64,000 nucleotides of DNA from Stenotrophomonas indicatrix (GTDB taxonomy: Bacteria > Pseudomonadota > Gammaproteobacteria > Xanthomonadales > Xanthomonadaceae), in assembly GCF_002750975.1 (NCBI RefSeq), contig NZ_PEJS01000001.1, positions 310,001-374,000 of the forward strand, given 5' to 3'. Made by a program: the position numbers and the translations under genes. Of the stretch, positions 23,953-34,156 are shown piece by piece; positions within the stretch are counted from its first letter, which is position 1; each line of letters starts with the position of its first letter. The notes below the pieces were generated by a model. That model was given only the letters and a program-made list of their open reading frames with translations, was not told the origin of the DNA and did no database searches.

Positions 23953-24189
23953 GGGGCCTCCTTATGGGTGTGGATCGCGCGGCATGGCGCCGGGCAGGGC
24001 TACCTTGGGAGGCTGAGGGCGACATTTATAGACACAGTGCCGAAGGCGAAAAGGGCACAGCGGAGTGCCTGTGACGCTGAAGCCCTTGTGGCAGAAGCGG
24101 GTATTGGTCACGCCCGGAAGCTGAATGACGCATTTGACCTGTCCCGTCGACGGCCCATTTGATGGAAAACACGACACGCCGGGCGCCAG

Positions 24190-24213
24190 AGTGCCGGCCA
24201 GCGGCCGGCACTA
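24190..24213. repeat. SMAG element, inverted
   Basis: AGTGCCGGCCAGCGGCCGGCACTAC just past the stop of the NRDE gene. Confidence 0.8.
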
Positions 24214-24222
24214 CCGTTCCAG

Positions 24223-25011
24223 TCAGAAAATGACGTGACCCTGTCCGCTGGGTACGCCCTGCGGACCAAAGCGGCGCTCATGGATTTCGCCGTGGCCGTT
24301 GCCATCAATCAGCAGCACGGTACTGGCGCGGGTGCCGTAATCGTCACCACGGATGAAGGCGGGGCTGAGCCAGCGTTCGCGTTCCAGGCCGATGCCGGTA
24401 TCGGGCAGGTCGCTGTCGACCGGGCGATGTTCATCGGCCAGGGCATCCCACAGCGGGGTCAGGTCCGGGGTCAGATCCCTTTCCCGTTGGGAAAGGGATC
24501 TGACCCCGTCTTGTTCCAGCCACGCCGACAGCGCATCCATCAGCCGCCGGGTCTTCGGCCAGGGCGCATCAAGCGCGCCGTTGGACATGCCGTGCACGCC
24601 CGAGCCAAGCGTCTGCCGTTCGGCCGGGTGGTTGCCCAGATACTCCAGGCTGTGGCCATCGGCCAGCAGCAGGTTGAACGGGGCATAGGCAGTGGAGATC
24701 CCGGCCAGACGTTCTATATGTATGGCCGCCGGATCGCGGCCACGCAGGTAGTCGGCCACCAGGGCGCCACGCGATGGCCCGGTCTGGGAAGCCTGCGGAT
24801 CGCGGACGTTGGTCACCACCGCCATCCGGCCGCCGGCACCCACCCCGGCCCAGCCGCCGCCCGAGCGCAGGTCGCGTCCGCCGATGACCGAGGTCTCATC
24901 CTGCCAAGGGGCCAGGGCTGCGGTCGGTCGGGCGTGGAACTCATCACGGTTGCCGGCCATCACCAGCCGCCAGCGCGGGTGGTGCAGCCAGCCAATAGCA
25001 AGCAGGCACAT
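24223..25011 (-). CDS. NRDE/TANGO2-family protein with an in-frame palindrome insertion
   Basis: 262 residues from the ATG at 25011, giving MCLLAIGW, the family's N-terminus with Cys2 that becomes residue 1 of an Ntn-hydrolase-like fold. MAGNRDEFHARPTAAL contains the eponymous N-R-D-E motif; GGWAGVGAGGRMAVVTNVRD, SRGALV and SNGALDAPWPKT are further conserved blocks. Bacterial members have no defined substrate; the human homologue TANGO2 is linked to mitochondrial lipid and haem handling. Residues ~169-182 (VRSLSQRERDLTPD) are encoded by a GGGGTC-family palindrome and appear to be an insertion in the family. The gene is divergent from mraZ. Confidence 0.88.
   Translation of the reverse strand: MCLLAIGWLHHPRWRLVMAGNRDEFHARPTAALAPWQDETSVIGGRDLRSGGGWAGVGAGGRMAVVTNVRDPQASQTGPSRGALVADYLRGRDPAAIHIERLAGISTAYAPFNLLLADGHSLEYLGNHPAERQTLGSGVHGMSNGALDAPWPKTRRLMDALSAWLEQDGVRSLSQRERDLTPDLTPLWDALADEHRPVDSDLPDTGIGLERERWLSPAFIRGDDYGTRASTVLLIDGNGHGEIHERRFGPQGVPSGQGHVIF
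24467..24507. repeat. GGGGTC-family palindrome, copy 3, inside a coding sequence
   Basis: GGGGTCAGATCCCTTTCCC, a two-to-three base turn, and GGGAAAGGGATCTGACCCC: nearly perfect symmetry. It lies inside the NRDE gene and keeps the frame open. Confidence 0.9.
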
Positions 25012-25226
25012 GGCGCCATTGTGCCCGGTTTGCGCAGTCCGACGTCGCTTTCGGCCCGTTCCGGATGAATGCGCAGCCCATGTTTCACGTGCCCTCCACA
25101 CCCCTGAACTTCCGTTCAATCTCAAAAATTGAGACGGATCAGCAACTTGTGGATAAACCTTGAACAACTCTCTAAACATCGGCGCAAACCATTGATGCGG
25201 CTGGCGATTTCCCTGCTGAAAAGTTG

Positions 25227-25254
25227 TTGACAACCCTTGGGCCGCTGCTAAGGT
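25227..25254 (+). promoter_or_regulatory. Promoter of the dcw cluster
   Basis: TTGACA (25227-25232), 16-bp spacer, TAAGGT (25249-25254). It is the best sigma-70-type promoter in the 323-bp A/T-richer region (25012-25335) between the divergent NRDE and mraZ genes. The rest of that region holds no gene. Confidence 0.65.
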
Positions 25255-25303
25255 GGGCATCAGAGGGAAATCCGGGTGTTTTGTGGATTTTCGTGGTTCA
25301 ATG
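25254..25303 (+). promoter_or_regulatory. Candidate MraZ operator: five decamers
   Basis: Five consecutive 10-bp units each with GG at positions 2-3: TGGGCATCAG, AGGGAAATCC, GGGTGTTTTG, TGGATTTTCG and TGGTTCAATG. The 10-bp period is that of MraZ-binding direct repeats in E. coli (TGGGA-N5). The block starts at the -10 box and ends 32 bases before the mraZ start codon, a suitable place for autorepression. Confidence 0.5.
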
Positions 25304-25335
25304 TTTCACCGGGCGAAGGATAAGGTGCAGGCGTC

Positions 25336-25782
25336 GTGTTCCAGGGCGAGACGGCCATCACAGTTGACGACAAAGGACGCATGGCGGTTCCCACCGCTCA
25401 CCGCGACCTGGTTGCGCGCGTCAGCAACAACCGTCTCGTGTTGACCTACAACCCCTTCGAATCCGGCTGCCTGTGGCTGTACGCCGAGTCGGAATGGGAG
25501 CGGGTACGCGACGACGTCATGTCCAAACCCAACACACAGCGCGTCGTACGTCTGCTGCAGCAGAAGCTGGTCGGTTCAGCCGCCCACCTGGAGCTGGACG
25601 GCAACGGTCGCATCAGCATTCCCGCCAGCCACCGCGGTGCGGTGGGCATTGAGAAGAAGGCGGTATTGCTCGGTATGGGCGACAAATTCGAATTGTGGAG
25701 CGAGCAGGCGCATCGGGCCCTGATCCAGCAGACGTTGTCTGATGAGGATCTGGGTGATGGGTTGCTCGACCTGAAGTTGTGA
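25336..25782 (+). CDS. mraZ: Transcriptional regulator MraZ
   Basis: 148 residues from a GTG start at 25336. Two SpoVT-AbrB-like halves, each with the MraZ signature: [20 protein letters not shown] in the first, [16 protein letters not shown] in the second. MraZ forms ring-shaped oligomers that bind direct repeats upstream of its own gene and repress the dcw cluster. A block of five decamers with the expected period lies just upstream. Its stop overlaps the rsmH start (GTGA), so it is the first gene of the long division/wall operon. Confidence 0.96.
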   Translation: MFQGETAITVDDKGRMAVPTAHRDLVARVSNNRLVLTYNPFESGCLWLYAESEWERVRDDVMSKPNTQRVVRLLQQKLVGSAAHLELDGNGRISIPASHRGAVGIEKKAVLLGMGDKFELWSEQAHRALIQQTLSDEDLGDGLLDLKL

Positions 25783-26765
25783 GCCGGGGTGCCCGGATGC
25801 GCCCAGAAGCGCAGACCGGTCACCTTCCGGTGTCGCAGTCGCCGGCGGTGCATCTGCCGGTCCTGTACACCCAGGTCCTGGAAGGCCTGAGGGTGATCGA
25901 AAACGGACGTTATCTGGATGGCACGTTCGGTCGTGGCGGTCATGCACGTGGCGTGCTCACCCAGCTCGGTCCCGAGGGACGCCTGCTGGTCATGGACAAG
26001 GATCCGGAAGCCATTGCCGTTGCCGAGCGCGATTTCGCGCCGGACCCGCGCGTGTCGATCTTCCGTGGCAGCTTCGCCCAGCTGCTGCAGTGGAACGAGA
26101 CCGCCGAAGGCCTGGATGGCGTGCTGTTCGACCTTGGTGTGTCCTCGCCGCAGCTGGATGTGGCCGAGCGTGGCTTCAGCTTCGGCAAGGACGGCCCGCT
26201 GGACATGCGCATGGACCCGGACAGTGGCGAAAGCGCTGCGCAGTGGATAAACCGCGTTGAAGATCGCGAGATCGCCGACGTGCTGTGGACCTACGGCGAA
26301 GAGCGGCAGAGCCGGCGCATCGCCCGCGCCATCGTGGCCCGCCGCGAAAAGCAGCCGTTCACCCGTACCGCCGAGCTGGCCGAACTGATCGCCTCGGTGA
26401 TGCCGCGCGGCAAGGACAAGATCCATCCGGCCACGCGCAGCTTCCAGGCCATCCGCATCCACATCAACCGCGAACTGGCCGACCTCGAAGCCGGCCTGGA
26501 CGCGGCGGTGGAGCGCCTGAAGCCCGGTGGCCGGCTGGCGGTGATCAGCTTCCACTCGCTGGAAGACCGCATCGTCAAGCAGTACATGAACCGCCTGGCC
26601 AAGGCACCGCCGGCCAACCGCCGGCTGCCCGAGGCGCAGGCCTTCGTGCCGACCCTGGACCTGATCGGCGGTGCCATCAAGGCCACCGACGAAGAGCTGG
26701 CGATGAACCCGCGCGCCCGCAGCGCCGTGCTGCGTGTGGCCCAGAAGCGGGAGGCCGATGCATGA
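25779..26765 (+). CDS. rsmH: 16S rRNA (cytosine-1402-N4)-methyltransferase RsmH
   Basis: 328 residues from the GTG at 25779 overlapping the mraZ stop; an ATG six codons later (25797) would give a form closer to the usual length. [13 protein letters not shown] and [16 protein letters not shown] form the SAM-binding motif, [19 protein letters not shown] and PLDMRMD are the next conserved blocks, and [15 protein letters not shown] with the late R-P-[KR]-like NRRLPEAQ region closes the enzyme. It methylates the base of C1402 of 16S rRNA, the nucleotide whose ribose is methylated by RsmI. It is overlapped by ftsL (ATGA). Confidence 0.96.
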   Translation: MSRGARMRPEAQTGHLPVSQSPAVHLPVLYTQVLEGLRVIENGRYLDGTFGRGGHARGVLTQLGPEGRLLVMDKDPEAIAVAERDFAPDPRVSIFRGSFAQLLQWNETAEGLDGVLFDLGVSSPQLDVAERGFSFGKDGPLDMRMDPDSGESAAQWINRVEDREIADVLWTYGEERQSRRIARAIVARREKQPFTRTAELAELIASVMPRGKDKIHPATRSFQAIRIHINRELADLEAGLDAAVERLKPGGRLAVISFHSLEDRIVKQYMNRLAKAPPANRRLPEAQAFVPTLDLIGGAIKATDEELAMNPRARSAVLRVAQKREADA

Positions 26766-27025
26766 GCCGGCTGCTGCTGATCATCCTGTTGGCCTGCACC
26801 GTGGCCTCGGCGATCGGCGTCGTGTTCGTGCGTCACCGTCACCGGCAGACGTTCATCGAGCTGTCGCGCGCCGAGCGTGCACGCGATGACCTGAACATCG
26901 AATTCGGCCGCCTGCAGCTGGAGCAGGCGACCCTGGCCGAAGCCAACCGCGTGGACAGCATCGCCCGCGAAAAGCTCGGCATGAAGTTCCCCGAAGCCGC
27001 CGACGTGGTGGTGGTGCGCCCATGA
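26762..27025 (+). CDS. ftsL: Cell division protein FtsL
   Basis: 87 residues. A short cytoplasmic start is followed by one membrane helix ([20 protein letters not shown]), then a leucine/alanine heptad region ([20 protein letters not shown]) predicted to form a coiled coil with FtsB, ending [13 protein letters not shown], the conserved C-terminal block. It is a structural part of the FtsQLB complex that activates FtsWI septal peptidoglycan synthesis. Sequence conservation is low in the family, but topology and place between rsmH and ftsI identify it. It overlaps both neighbours by ATGA. Confidence 0.95.
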   Translation: MSRLLLIILLACTVASAIGVVFVRHRHRQTFIELSRAERARDDLNIEFGRLQLEQATLAEANRVDSIAREKLGMKFPEAADVVVVRP

Positions 27026-28866
27026 GCAAGACCGGCCGCAACCGTCCCCGCAACGCCTTCAACCTGCGCCAGCGCCTGCGCTGGGTGGCCCTGGCGCTCG
27101 GCCTGTGCTCGGTATCGCTGGTGGGTCGTGCCGCCTACGTGCAGATCATCAACAGCGACTTCTACCAGCGCCAGGGCGAAGCGCGTTACCTGCGCGAACT
27201 GCCGATCAAGACTTCGCGCGGCATGATCACCGACCGCAACGGCGAGCCGTTGGCGGTGTCCACGCCGGTCGCCTCGATCTGGGTGAACCCGCAGGACCTG
27301 CTGCGTTCGCCCGAGCGCATCCCCGAGCTGGCACAGGCGGTGGGCATGTCGGTGGACGAGCTGAGCAGCCGCCTGTCGCAGAAGTCGGACAAGGAATTCA
27401 TGTACCTGCGTCGCCGGATCAATCCGGACGAGGCAGAGCGCGTGGTCGCGCTGAAGATTCCGGGCGTGGCCGCGCAGCGCGAGTTCCGTCGCTTCTACCC
27501 GCAGGGTGAAGCGATGGCACACGTGCTGGGCTTCACCAACATCGACGACCGCGGCCAGGAAGGCCTGGAGCTGGCCTTCGACGAATGGCTGCGTGGCAAG
27601 CCCGGCGGCAAGCGGGTGATCCGCAACCGCAAGGGCGAGACGGTCGAAAGCGATCTGCTGCGTGCGGCCGAGCCGGGCAAGGACCTGACCCTCAGCATCG
27701 ACCGCCGCATCCAGTACCTGGCCTTCAAGGAACTGCGCAACGCGCTGGTGGCCAACAAGGCGGCCGGCGGCTCGATGGTGATCATGGACGTGACCACCGG
27801 CGAGATCCTGGCCATGGTCAACCTGCCGACCTACAACCCGAACTCGCTCAACGGCGCGGTGCCGGACACGCGCCGCAACCGCGCGGTGACCGATCTGGTC
27901 GAGCCGGGTTCGACGATGAAGCCGCTGACCATCGCCACCGCGCTGCAGTCCGGGGTGGTGACCAAGGACACCATCATCGATACCAACCCGGGCTACATGC
28001 AGGTTGCCCGTTTCACCATCCGCGATGTGCCGCGCAACAACGGCGTGCTGAACGTCACCGGTGTGATCACCCGCAGCTCCAACATCGGCGCGGCCAAGAT
28101 CGCCGCGAAGATGCCCGACCAGGTGTTCTACGACGGCGTGCGCCGTTTCGGCTACGGCTCGGTGCCGCACAGTGGCTTCCCCGGCGAGTCCGGCGGTGTC
28201 GTGCGGCGCCCCGCCAACTGGGACGGCGCGACCAAGACGACCATGTCCTACGGCTATGGCCTGAATGTCACGCCGCTGCAGATCGCCACCGCGTACTCGG
28301 CGCTGGCCAACGGCGGCAAGCTGATCGCGCCGACCTTCGTCAAGGGCCAGCGCAACGAAGGCCAGCAGATCATCGACGAGAACGTCGCCAAGCAGGTGGT
28401 GGCGATGATGGAAACGGTGGTCACCCAGGGCGGTGCCAAGCAGGCGGCGGTGCTGGGCTACCGCGTGGCCGGCAAGACCGGTACCGCGCGCAAGACCGGC
28501 CCCGGTGGCTACGAGCGCGGCCACTACAACGCGCTGTTCGCCGGCGTGGTGCCGGCCACCAATCCGCGTTTTGCCACCGTCATCGTCATCAACGATCCGC
28601 AGGGCGGCAAGTTCTACGGCGGCCTGGTGTCGGCGCCGGTCTATCACAACGTGATGGAAGGCACCCTGCGCCTGATGGACGTGCCGCTGGATGACCTGCA
28701 GTCGTGGCTGGCTGCCCAGCAGTCCGGAAAGATCGGGCATTCGGCCTCGGTGCTGCCGGTGCCGCCGGCCGAAGCCGCACTGCCGGTGGATGCCGCCGCT
28801 GAATTCGATGCCGCGCTGCCCAGCGCGCACCCCCATGTGCCGCCCGCCACGGGAGGCACGCAATGA
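27022..28866 (+). CDS. ftsI: Septal peptidoglycan transpeptidase FtsI (PBP3)
   Basis: 614 residues. One N-terminal membrane helix (~17-38), a non-catalytic dimerisation domain and a C-terminal transpeptidase domain. The three active-site motifs are present: S297-T-M-K, S352-S-N and K485-T-G-T. The protein cross-links septal peptidoglycan as partner of FtsW and is the target of several beta-lactams. The C-terminal ~50 residues after [19 protein letters not shown] are Ala/Pro-rich and specific to the group. Coupled to ftsL and murE by ATGA overlaps. Confidence 0.97.
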   Translation: MSKTGRNRPRNAFNLRQRLRWVALALGLCSVSLVGRAAYVQIINSDFYQRQGEARYLRELPIKTSRGMITDRNGEPLAVSTPVASIWVNPQDLLRSPERIPELAQAVGMSVDELSSRLSQKSDKEFMYLRRRINPDEAERVVALKIPGVAAQREFRRFYPQGEAMAHVLGFTNIDDRGQEGLELAFDEWLRGKPGGKRVIRNRKGETVESDLLRAAEPGKDLTLSIDRRIQYLAFKELRNALVANKAAGGSMVIMDVTTGEILAMVNLPTYNPNSLNGAVPDTRRNRAVTDLVEPGSTMKPLTIATALQSGVVTKDTIIDTNPGYMQVARFTIRDVPRNNGVLNVTGVITRSSNIGAAKIAAKMPDQVFYDGVRRFGYGSVPHSGFPGESGGVVRRPANWDGATKTTMSYGYGLNVTPLQIATAYSALANGGKLIAPTFVKGQRNEGQQIIDENVAKQVVAMMETVVTQGGAKQAAVLGYRVAGKTGTARKTGPGGYERGHYNALFAGVVPATNPRFATVIVINDPQGGKFYGGLVSAPVYHNVMEGTLRLMDVPLDDLQSWLAAQQSGKIGHSASVLPVPPAEAALPVDAAAEFDAALPSAHPHVPPATGGTQ

Positions 28867-30371
28867 GTCCTTCGATGTTGCTTTCGCAGTTGCTTCCGGA
28901 CGTGGCCCTGGCGGGCCATGATCCCGTTCTGACCGGCCTGGTGCTGGACAGCCGTGCCGTGCGCCCCGGCAATGCCTTCGTTGCCATTGCCGGCTTCGGC
29001 GCGCATGGCCTGGGATTTGTCGAGCAGGCGCGTGCTGCCGGTGCCGGCGCGATCCTGTTCGAAGCGCCCGCGCCTGCCGAGCTGCCTGCACCGGCCGATG
29101 CCATCGCCGTGCCGGACCTGCGCGCGCGTCTGGGGGCAATGGCCGACCAGTTCCATGGCGCGCCTTCGCGGGCGATGACCATGGTTGGCGTGACCGGCAC
29201 CAACGGCAAGACCTCCACCGTGCAGCTGCTGGCCCAGGCCTGGCACCTGCTCGGTACGCCCAGTGGCAGTATCGGCACGTTGGGCGCCGGACTTTATGGT
29301 GCGGTCGAGCCGACCGGTTTCACCACCCCGCTGGTGCTGCAGATGCATGCACTGCTGGCGCAGCTGCGCGACGATGGCGCGCGCGCGGTGGCGATGGAAG
29401 TCAGCTCGCATGCGCTGGACCAGGGCCGCGTGGATGCGGTGCACTACGACGTGGCGGTGTTCACCAATCTCACCCGCGATCACCTTGACTACCACGGCGA
29501 CATGGCCAGCTACGGCGCGGCCAAGGCGCGGCTGTTCCATCGCCCGGGCCTGAAGGCGGCGGTCATCAATCTTGACGATGCGTTCGGTCGCCAGCTGTTC
29601 GCCGGCCTGCCGGCGGGCGTGCAGGCCATCGGCCTGAGCTCGCGTGGTGCCGACGGTGCCAGCGTGCGCGCCGAAGCGCTGCAGCTGGATGGCCGCGGCA
29701 TCGGTTTCGAACTGGTCATCGACGGCCAGCGCGCTGCGGTGCAGTCGCCGCTGCTGGGCCGCTTCAACGTGGACAACCTGTTGGCCGTGGCCGGCAGCCT
29801 GCATGCGCTGGGGCATCCGCTGCCGCGCATCGCCGAGGTGCTGTCGGCACTGCAGCCGATCCGTGGCCGCATGAACCGCCTGGGCGGTGAAGACGGTCTG
29901 CCGACCGTGGTGGTTGATTACGCACATACGCCCGACGCGCTGGAACAGGCGTTGGACAGCCTGCACGGCCACCTGCAGGGCACGCTGTTCTGCGTGTTCG
30001 GCTGCGGTGGCGAGCGCGATACCGGCAAGCGCCCGCAGATGGCTGCCATTGCCGAGCGCCTGGCCAACCAGGTCATCGTCACCGACGACAACCCGCGTGG
30101 CGAAGACGGCGACGTGATCGTGGCCGACATCCTGGCTGGCTTTACCGATGCCTCGGCCGTGACCGTGCAGCGCAACCGCGCGCGTGCGATCGGCCTGGCG
30201 GTGAAGCGCGCCGGTGCCGGCGACATCATCCTGATCGCCGGCAAGGGCCACGAGCCCTATCAGGAAGTGAATGGCGTGCGCCATGACTTCGACGACACCG
30301 AAGTGTCGGCCGCCGCGCTGGCTGCGAAGGCCGGTGTGTTGGCCGCTCAGGCAGGGGAGGGCGCCGCATGA
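28863..30371 (+). CDS. murE: UDP-N-acetylmuramoyl-tripeptide synthetase MurE (meso-diaminopimelate adding)
   Basis: 502 residues. The ATP loop G112-T-N-G-K-T, the central-domain [12 protein letters not shown] (residues from ~179) and [10 protein letters not shown] are Mur ligase hallmarks. The C-terminal DDNPRGED contains the D-N-P-R motif that recognises meso-diaminopimelate rather than lysine, as expected in Gram-negatives. It adds the third residue of the stem peptide in the cytoplasm. Coupled by ATGA to ftsI and murF. Confidence 0.97.
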   Translation: MSPSMLLSQLLPDVALAGHDPVLTGLVLDSRAVRPGNAFVAIAGFGAHGLGFVEQARAAGAGAILFEAPAPAELPAPADAIAVPDLRARLGAMADQFHGAPSRAMTMVGVTGTNGKTSTVQLLAQAWHLLGTPSGSIGTLGAGLYGAVEPTGFTTPLVLQMHALLAQLRDDGARAVAMEVSSHALDQGRVDAVHYDVAVFTNLTRDHLDYHGDMASYGAAKARLFHRPGLKAAVINLDDAFGRQLFAGLPAGVQAIGLSSRGADGASVRAEALQLDGRGIGFELVIDGQRAAVQSPLLGRFNVDNLLAVAGSLHALGHPLPRIAEVLSALQPIRGRMNRLGGEDGLPTVVVDYAHTPDALEQALDSLHGHLQGTLFCVFGCGGERDTGKRPQMAAIAERLANQVIVTDDNPRGEDGDVIVADILAGFTDASAVTVQRNRARAIGLAVKRAGAGDIILIAGKGHEPYQEVNGVRHDFDDTEVSAAALAAKAGVLAAQAGEGAA

Positions 30372-31762
30372 AGCGCACCCTGCTTTCGCTGATCGCGCAC
30401 TGGGCCGGTGGCGAGATCCACGGCGACGACGTGGCCATCGACGCGGTCAGCAACGATACCCGCAGCCTTGGCCCGGGCAGCCTGTACGTGGCGCTGCGTG
30501 GCGAACGCTTCGACGGCCACGATTTTGCTGCCGACGCACAGGCACGTGGCGCCAGCGCGTTGCTGGTCGAGCGCCTGCTGCCGCTGGACCTGCCGCAGGT
30601 GCTGGTGGCCGACAGCGAGCGCGCGCTGGCGAAGATCGCCGCCGGCATGCAGCGTGACCGCGCGACCGAACTGTTCGCCATCACCGGCAGCAACGGCAAG
30701 ACCAGCGTCAAGAGCCTGCTGCTGGTGATCCTGCAGCAGGTGGCCCAGCACGCGCACAAGGTGGTCTACGCCAACCCGGGCAACCGCAACAACGAGATCG
30801 GCCTGCCGCTGGCGGTGATCGACGCACCGGAAGATGCCGACTACGCCGTCTACGAGATGGGCGCCGGCAAGCCGGGCGACATCGCCTACCTGACCGACAT
30901 CGCGCGCCCGCGCTATGCCCTCGTCAACAACATCGCCCCGGCCCACCTGGAGCGGATGGGCAGCCTGCTCGGCGTGGCGGTGACCAAGGGCGCGATCTAC
31001 GCCGCACTGCCGGCCGATGGCGTGGCCGTGATCAACGCCGACGATGCCTACGGGCGCTGGTTCGAACAGCATTTCATCGGTACCCCGGCACGTTGCCGGG
31101 TGCTGCGCTATGGCCTGGAACACACCGCCGACGTCACCGCGCGCGACATCCGCGCCGGTGCGCAGGGCAGCCGCTTCACCCTGGTCACGCCGATGGGCGA
31201 GACGGGCGTGGTGCTGGGCCTGCCGGGCCGCCACAACATCAGCAATGCGCTGGCCGCCGCCAGCCTGGCGCTTGCCGCCGGCATCGAGCTGTCACTGGTG
31301 GCCACCGGCCTGGCGGAAGCGCAGCCGGTGCCGGGCCGCCAGATCGCCCATCAGCTGCACAACGGCGCGGTGCTGGTGGACGACAGCTACAACGCCAACC
31401 CTGGTTCGCTGGCCGCCGCCATCGACGCACTGGCCGCCGCCCCGGAAGAGGGCTGGCTGGTGCTGGGTGACATGCGCGAGCTGGGCGCCGACGCCGAGGC
31501 GCTGCATGCACAGGCGGGCATCCGCGCGCGTGCCGCCGGCCTCAAGCGCCTGTATGCGCTGGGCCCGCTCAGCGCCGCTGCCGCCGCTGCGTTTGGCGAG
31601 GGCGGACAACATTTCACCACCCATGACGCGCTGTCGCAGGCGCTGAAGGAAGCGCTGCACGCCGGCGTGCGCTGCCTGGTCAAGGGTTCCCGTGGCAGCG
31701 CCATGGACACGATTGTCAAAGCGCTGCTGGCGCAAGGAGAGGAATCCCCGCATGTTGTATGA
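30368..31762 (+). CDS. murF: UDP-N-acetylmuramoyl-tripeptide-D-alanyl-D-alanine ligase
   Basis: 464 residues, three-domain Mur ligase. [16 protein letters not shown] is the ATP loop, [13 protein letters not shown] the family-specific block, and [19 protein letters not shown] the conserved C-terminal region. It attaches the D-Ala-D-Ala dipeptide made by DdlB (36.7 kb in the same cluster) to form the complete UDP-MurNAc pentapeptide, the substrate of MraY. It overlaps mraY by 11 bases. Confidence 0.97.
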   Translation: MKRTLLSLIAHWAGGEIHGDDVAIDAVSNDTRSLGPGSLYVALRGERFDGHDFAADAQARGASALLVERLLPLDLPQVLVADSERALAKIAAGMQRDRATELFAITGSNGKTSVKSLLLVILQQVAQHAHKVVYANPGNRNNEIGLPLAVIDAPEDADYAVYEMGAGKPGDIAYLTDIARPRYALVNNIAPAHLERMGSLLGVAVTKGAIYAALPADGVAVINADDAYGRWFEQHFIGTPARCRVLRYGLEHTADVTARDIRAGAQGSRFTLVTPMGETGVVLGLPGRHNISNALAAASLALAAGIELSLVATGLAEAQPVPGRQIAHQLHNGAVLVDDSYNANPGSLAAAIDALAAAPEEGWLVLGDMRELGADAEALHAQAGIRARAAGLKRLYALGPLSAAAAAAFGEGGQHFTTHDALSQALKEALHAGVRCLVKGSRGSAMDTIVKALLAQGEESPHVV

Positions 31763-32837
31763 ACTGGCTCGATGGTTGCAGCAGTTGGAGAGCCTGTTCG
31801 GGCTGTTCAACTACCAGACGTTCCGCGCCATCCTTGCCGCGTTGACGGCGCTGTTCCTGTCGCTGTGGCTCGGCCCGGCGATGATCCGCAAGCTTGCCCA
31901 GTTCAAGGGCGGCCAGCCGATCCGGACCGATGGTCCGCAGACCCATTTCTCCAAGGCCGGCACGCCGACCATGGGTGGTTCGCTGATCCTGCTCACCGTC
32001 ACCCTGTCGGTGCTGATGTGGGCCGACCTGCGCAACCGCTACGTGTGGCTGGTGCTGGCGGTGATGCTGTGCTTCGGCGCCATCGGCTGGTACGACGACT
32101 GGATCAAGATCGTCCGTCGCGACCCGAACGGCCTGAAGTCGCGCTGGAAGTACCTGCTGCAGTCGATCTTCGGCCTGGCTGCGGGCATCTTCCTGTTCCA
32201 GACCGCCGACGTACCGGCGGCGCTGACCTTCTACATCCCGATGTTCAAGTCGGTGGCGCTGCCGCTGGCCGGCATCGGCTTCGTGGCCATCGCCTATTTC
32301 TGGATTGTCGGCTTCTCCAACGCGGTCAACCTGACCGACGGCCTGGACGGGCTGGCGATCATGCCGACGGTGCTGGTGGCCTGCGCGCTGGGCGTGTTCG
32401 CCTATGCGTCGGGCAACGCGGTGTTCGCCAACTACCTGCAGATCCCGCAGATTCCGGGCGCCGGTGAGCTGGTCATCATCTGTGCGGCGATCGCTGGCGC
32501 GGGGCTGGGCTTCCTGTGGTTCAACACCTATCCGGCCATGGTGTTCATGGGCGATATCGGCGCGCTGTCGCTGGGCGCGGTGCTGGGCACCATCGCGGTG
32601 ATCACCCGCCAGGAACTGGTGCTGGTGATCATGGGCGGCGTGTTCGTCATCGAAACGCTGTCGGTGATGATCCAGGTCGCCTCGTTCAAGCTGACCGGCA
32701 AGCGCGTGTTCCGCATGGCGCCGATCCACCACCACTTCGAACTGAAGGGCTGGCCGGAGCCGCGCGTGATCGTGCGCTTCTGGATCATCTCCGTCGTGCT
32801 GGTGCTGATCGGCCTGGCCACGTTGAAGGTACGCTGA
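31752..32837 (+). CDS. mraY: Phospho-N-acetylmuramoyl-pentapeptide transferase MraY
   Basis: 361 residues, the normal length, with about ten membrane helices. The ATG at 31752 gives [10 protein letters not shown], the standard N-terminus. Conserved: [25 protein letters not shown] with the Mg-binding Asp pair, [11 protein letters not shown] with the third catalytic Asp, and the cytoplasmic [13 protein letters not shown]. It transfers phospho-MurNAc pentapeptide to undecaprenyl phosphate to make lipid I. The gene is followed directly by ftsW (1-base overlap TGATG); murD, which sits here in E. coli, is absent. Confidence 0.97.
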   Translation: MLYELARWLQQLESLFGLFNYQTFRAILAALTALFLSLWLGPAMIRKLAQFKGGQPIRTDGPQTHFSKAGTPTMGGSLILLTVTLSVLMWADLRNRYVWLVLAVMLCFGAIGWYDDWIKIVRRDPNGLKSRWKYLLQSIFGLAAGIFLFQTADVPAALTFYIPMFKSVALPLAGIGFVAIAYFWIVGFSNAVNLTDGLDGLAIMPTVLVACALGVFAYASGNAVFANYLQIPQIPGAGELVIICAAIAGAGLGFLWFNTYPAMVFMGDIGALSLGAVLGTIAVITRQELVLVIMGGVFVIETLSVMIQVASFKLTGKRVFRMAPIHHHFELKGWPEPRVIVRFWIISVVLVLIGLATLKVR

Positions 32838-34156
32838 TGAATGACCTGTCGCACCAGGCAACACGCCTTGAGGCCATCGGTGGCAGCTACGACAAGTGGC
32901 TGCTCGGCGCGATGATCGCGCTCACCGGGCTGGGCGTGGTGATGGTGGCGTCCAGCTCGATCGCGTTGATGAGCAGCCCGTTCTATTACCTCAACCGTCA
33001 CCTGATCTTCCTGGCGGTCGGCATCGTGTTGGCCATCTTCGCCGCGCGTACCGAGCTGAAGACCATCGAGCAGTACAACCAGATGCTGCTGCTGGGCTGC
33101 TTCGCGCTGCTGGTGGTGGTGTTCGTGCCCGGCCTGGGCAGCAGCGTCAACGGTGCCCGCCGCTGGATCAATCTGGGCATCTCCAAGTTCCAGACGGTCG
33201 AAGCGGTGAAGGTGCTCTACATCGTCTGGCTGTCCAGCTACCTGGTGCGCTTCCGCGACGAGGTCAACGCGACCTGGCCGGCGATGCTCAAGCCGCTGGG
33301 CGTGGCCGGTGCGCTGGTGGTGCTGCTGCTGCTGCAGCCCGACTTCGGCTCGTCCACCCTGCTGCTGGCGATCACCGCCGGCATGCTGGTGCTGGGCGGG
33401 GTGAACATGCCGCGCATGTCGATGCCGGTGGTGATCGGCCTGGTCGGCATGAGCGCGCTGGCGATCATCGAGCCGTACCGCATGCGCCGCATCACCTCCT
33501 TCCTCGACCCGTGGGCCGACCAGCAGGGCGACGGCTACCAGCTGTCCAACGCGCTGATGGCGGTGGGCCGCGGCGAGTGGACCGGCGTTGGCCTGGGCAA
33601 TTCGGTGCAGAAGCTGTACTACCTGCCCGAGGCGCACACCGACTTCATCTTCTCGGTCACCGCCGAGGAATTCGGTTTCCTGGGCACCTGCGTGATCGTG
33701 GCCCTGTACGCACTGCTGGTCGGTCGCACCTTCTGGCTGGGCATGCGCTGCGTGGAAATGAAGCGCCACTTCTCCGGTTACATCGCCTTCGGCATCGGCC
33801 TGTGGATCAGCATGCAGACCTTCGTTTCGATCGGCGTGAACCTGGGCATCCTGCCGACCAAGGGCCTGACCCTGCCGCTGATTTCGTCGGGTGGTTCGTC
33901 GGTGCTGATGACCTGCGTGGCGATGGGCCTGCTGCTGCGCGTGTCCTATGAACTGAAGCGCGCCGAGCGTCGCCAGGCCGTGCGCATGGGCGCTGCCGAC
34001 GATGTTGCCGGCCCTGCCGCCGCCGAGCCTTCTGCTGCACCGGTGGCGAAGAACGTGCCGATGGCTGCCGCGCCCGCTGCGGCCGAGCCGGCCGCCGTGC
34101 GTGGCACCAGCCGCCTGCAGTCGCGCGTCGAACCCACCTTCGGGAGGCTCGGATGA
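32837..34156 (+). CDS. ftsW: Septal peptidoglycan glycosyltransferase FtsW
   Basis: 439 residues, SEDS family with ten predicted membrane helices starting at residue ~20. Conserved [57 protein letters not shown] and the C-terminal [25 protein letters not shown]. It polymerises septal glycan from lipid II together with FtsI. The final ~60 residues are an Ala/Pro-rich cytoplasmic tail ([16 protein letters not shown] and onward) that is longer than in E. coli. It takes the place after mraY with no murD between and overlaps murG by ATGA. Confidence 0.96.
   Translation: MNDLSHQATRLEAIGGSYDKWLLGAMIALTGLGVVMVASSSIALMSSPFYYLNRHLIFLAVGIVLAIFAARTELKTIEQYNQMLLLGCFALLVVVFVPGLGSSVNGARRWINLGISKFQTVEAVKVLYIVWLSSYLVRFRDEVNATWPAMLKPLGVAGALVVLLLLQPDFGSSTLLLAITAGMLVLGGVNMPRMSMPVVIGLVGMSALAIIEPYRMRRITSFLDPWADQQGDGYQLSNALMAVGRGEWTGVGLGNSVQKLYYLPEAHTDFIFSVTAEEFGFLGTCVIVALYALLVGRTFWLGMRCVEMKRHFSGYIAFGIGLWISMQTFVSIGVNLGILPTKGLTLPLISSGGSSVLMTCVAMGLLLRVSYELKRAERRQAVRMGAADDVAGPAAAEPSAAPVAKNVPMAAAPAAAEPAAVRGTSRLQSRVEPTFGRLG

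Noticed and set aside
23962..24177. 71-codon minus-strand frame between the DM13 and NRDE genes
   Set aside because: It has no ribosome binding site, no family resemblance and odd composition; possibly a gene fragment but not supportable as a gene.
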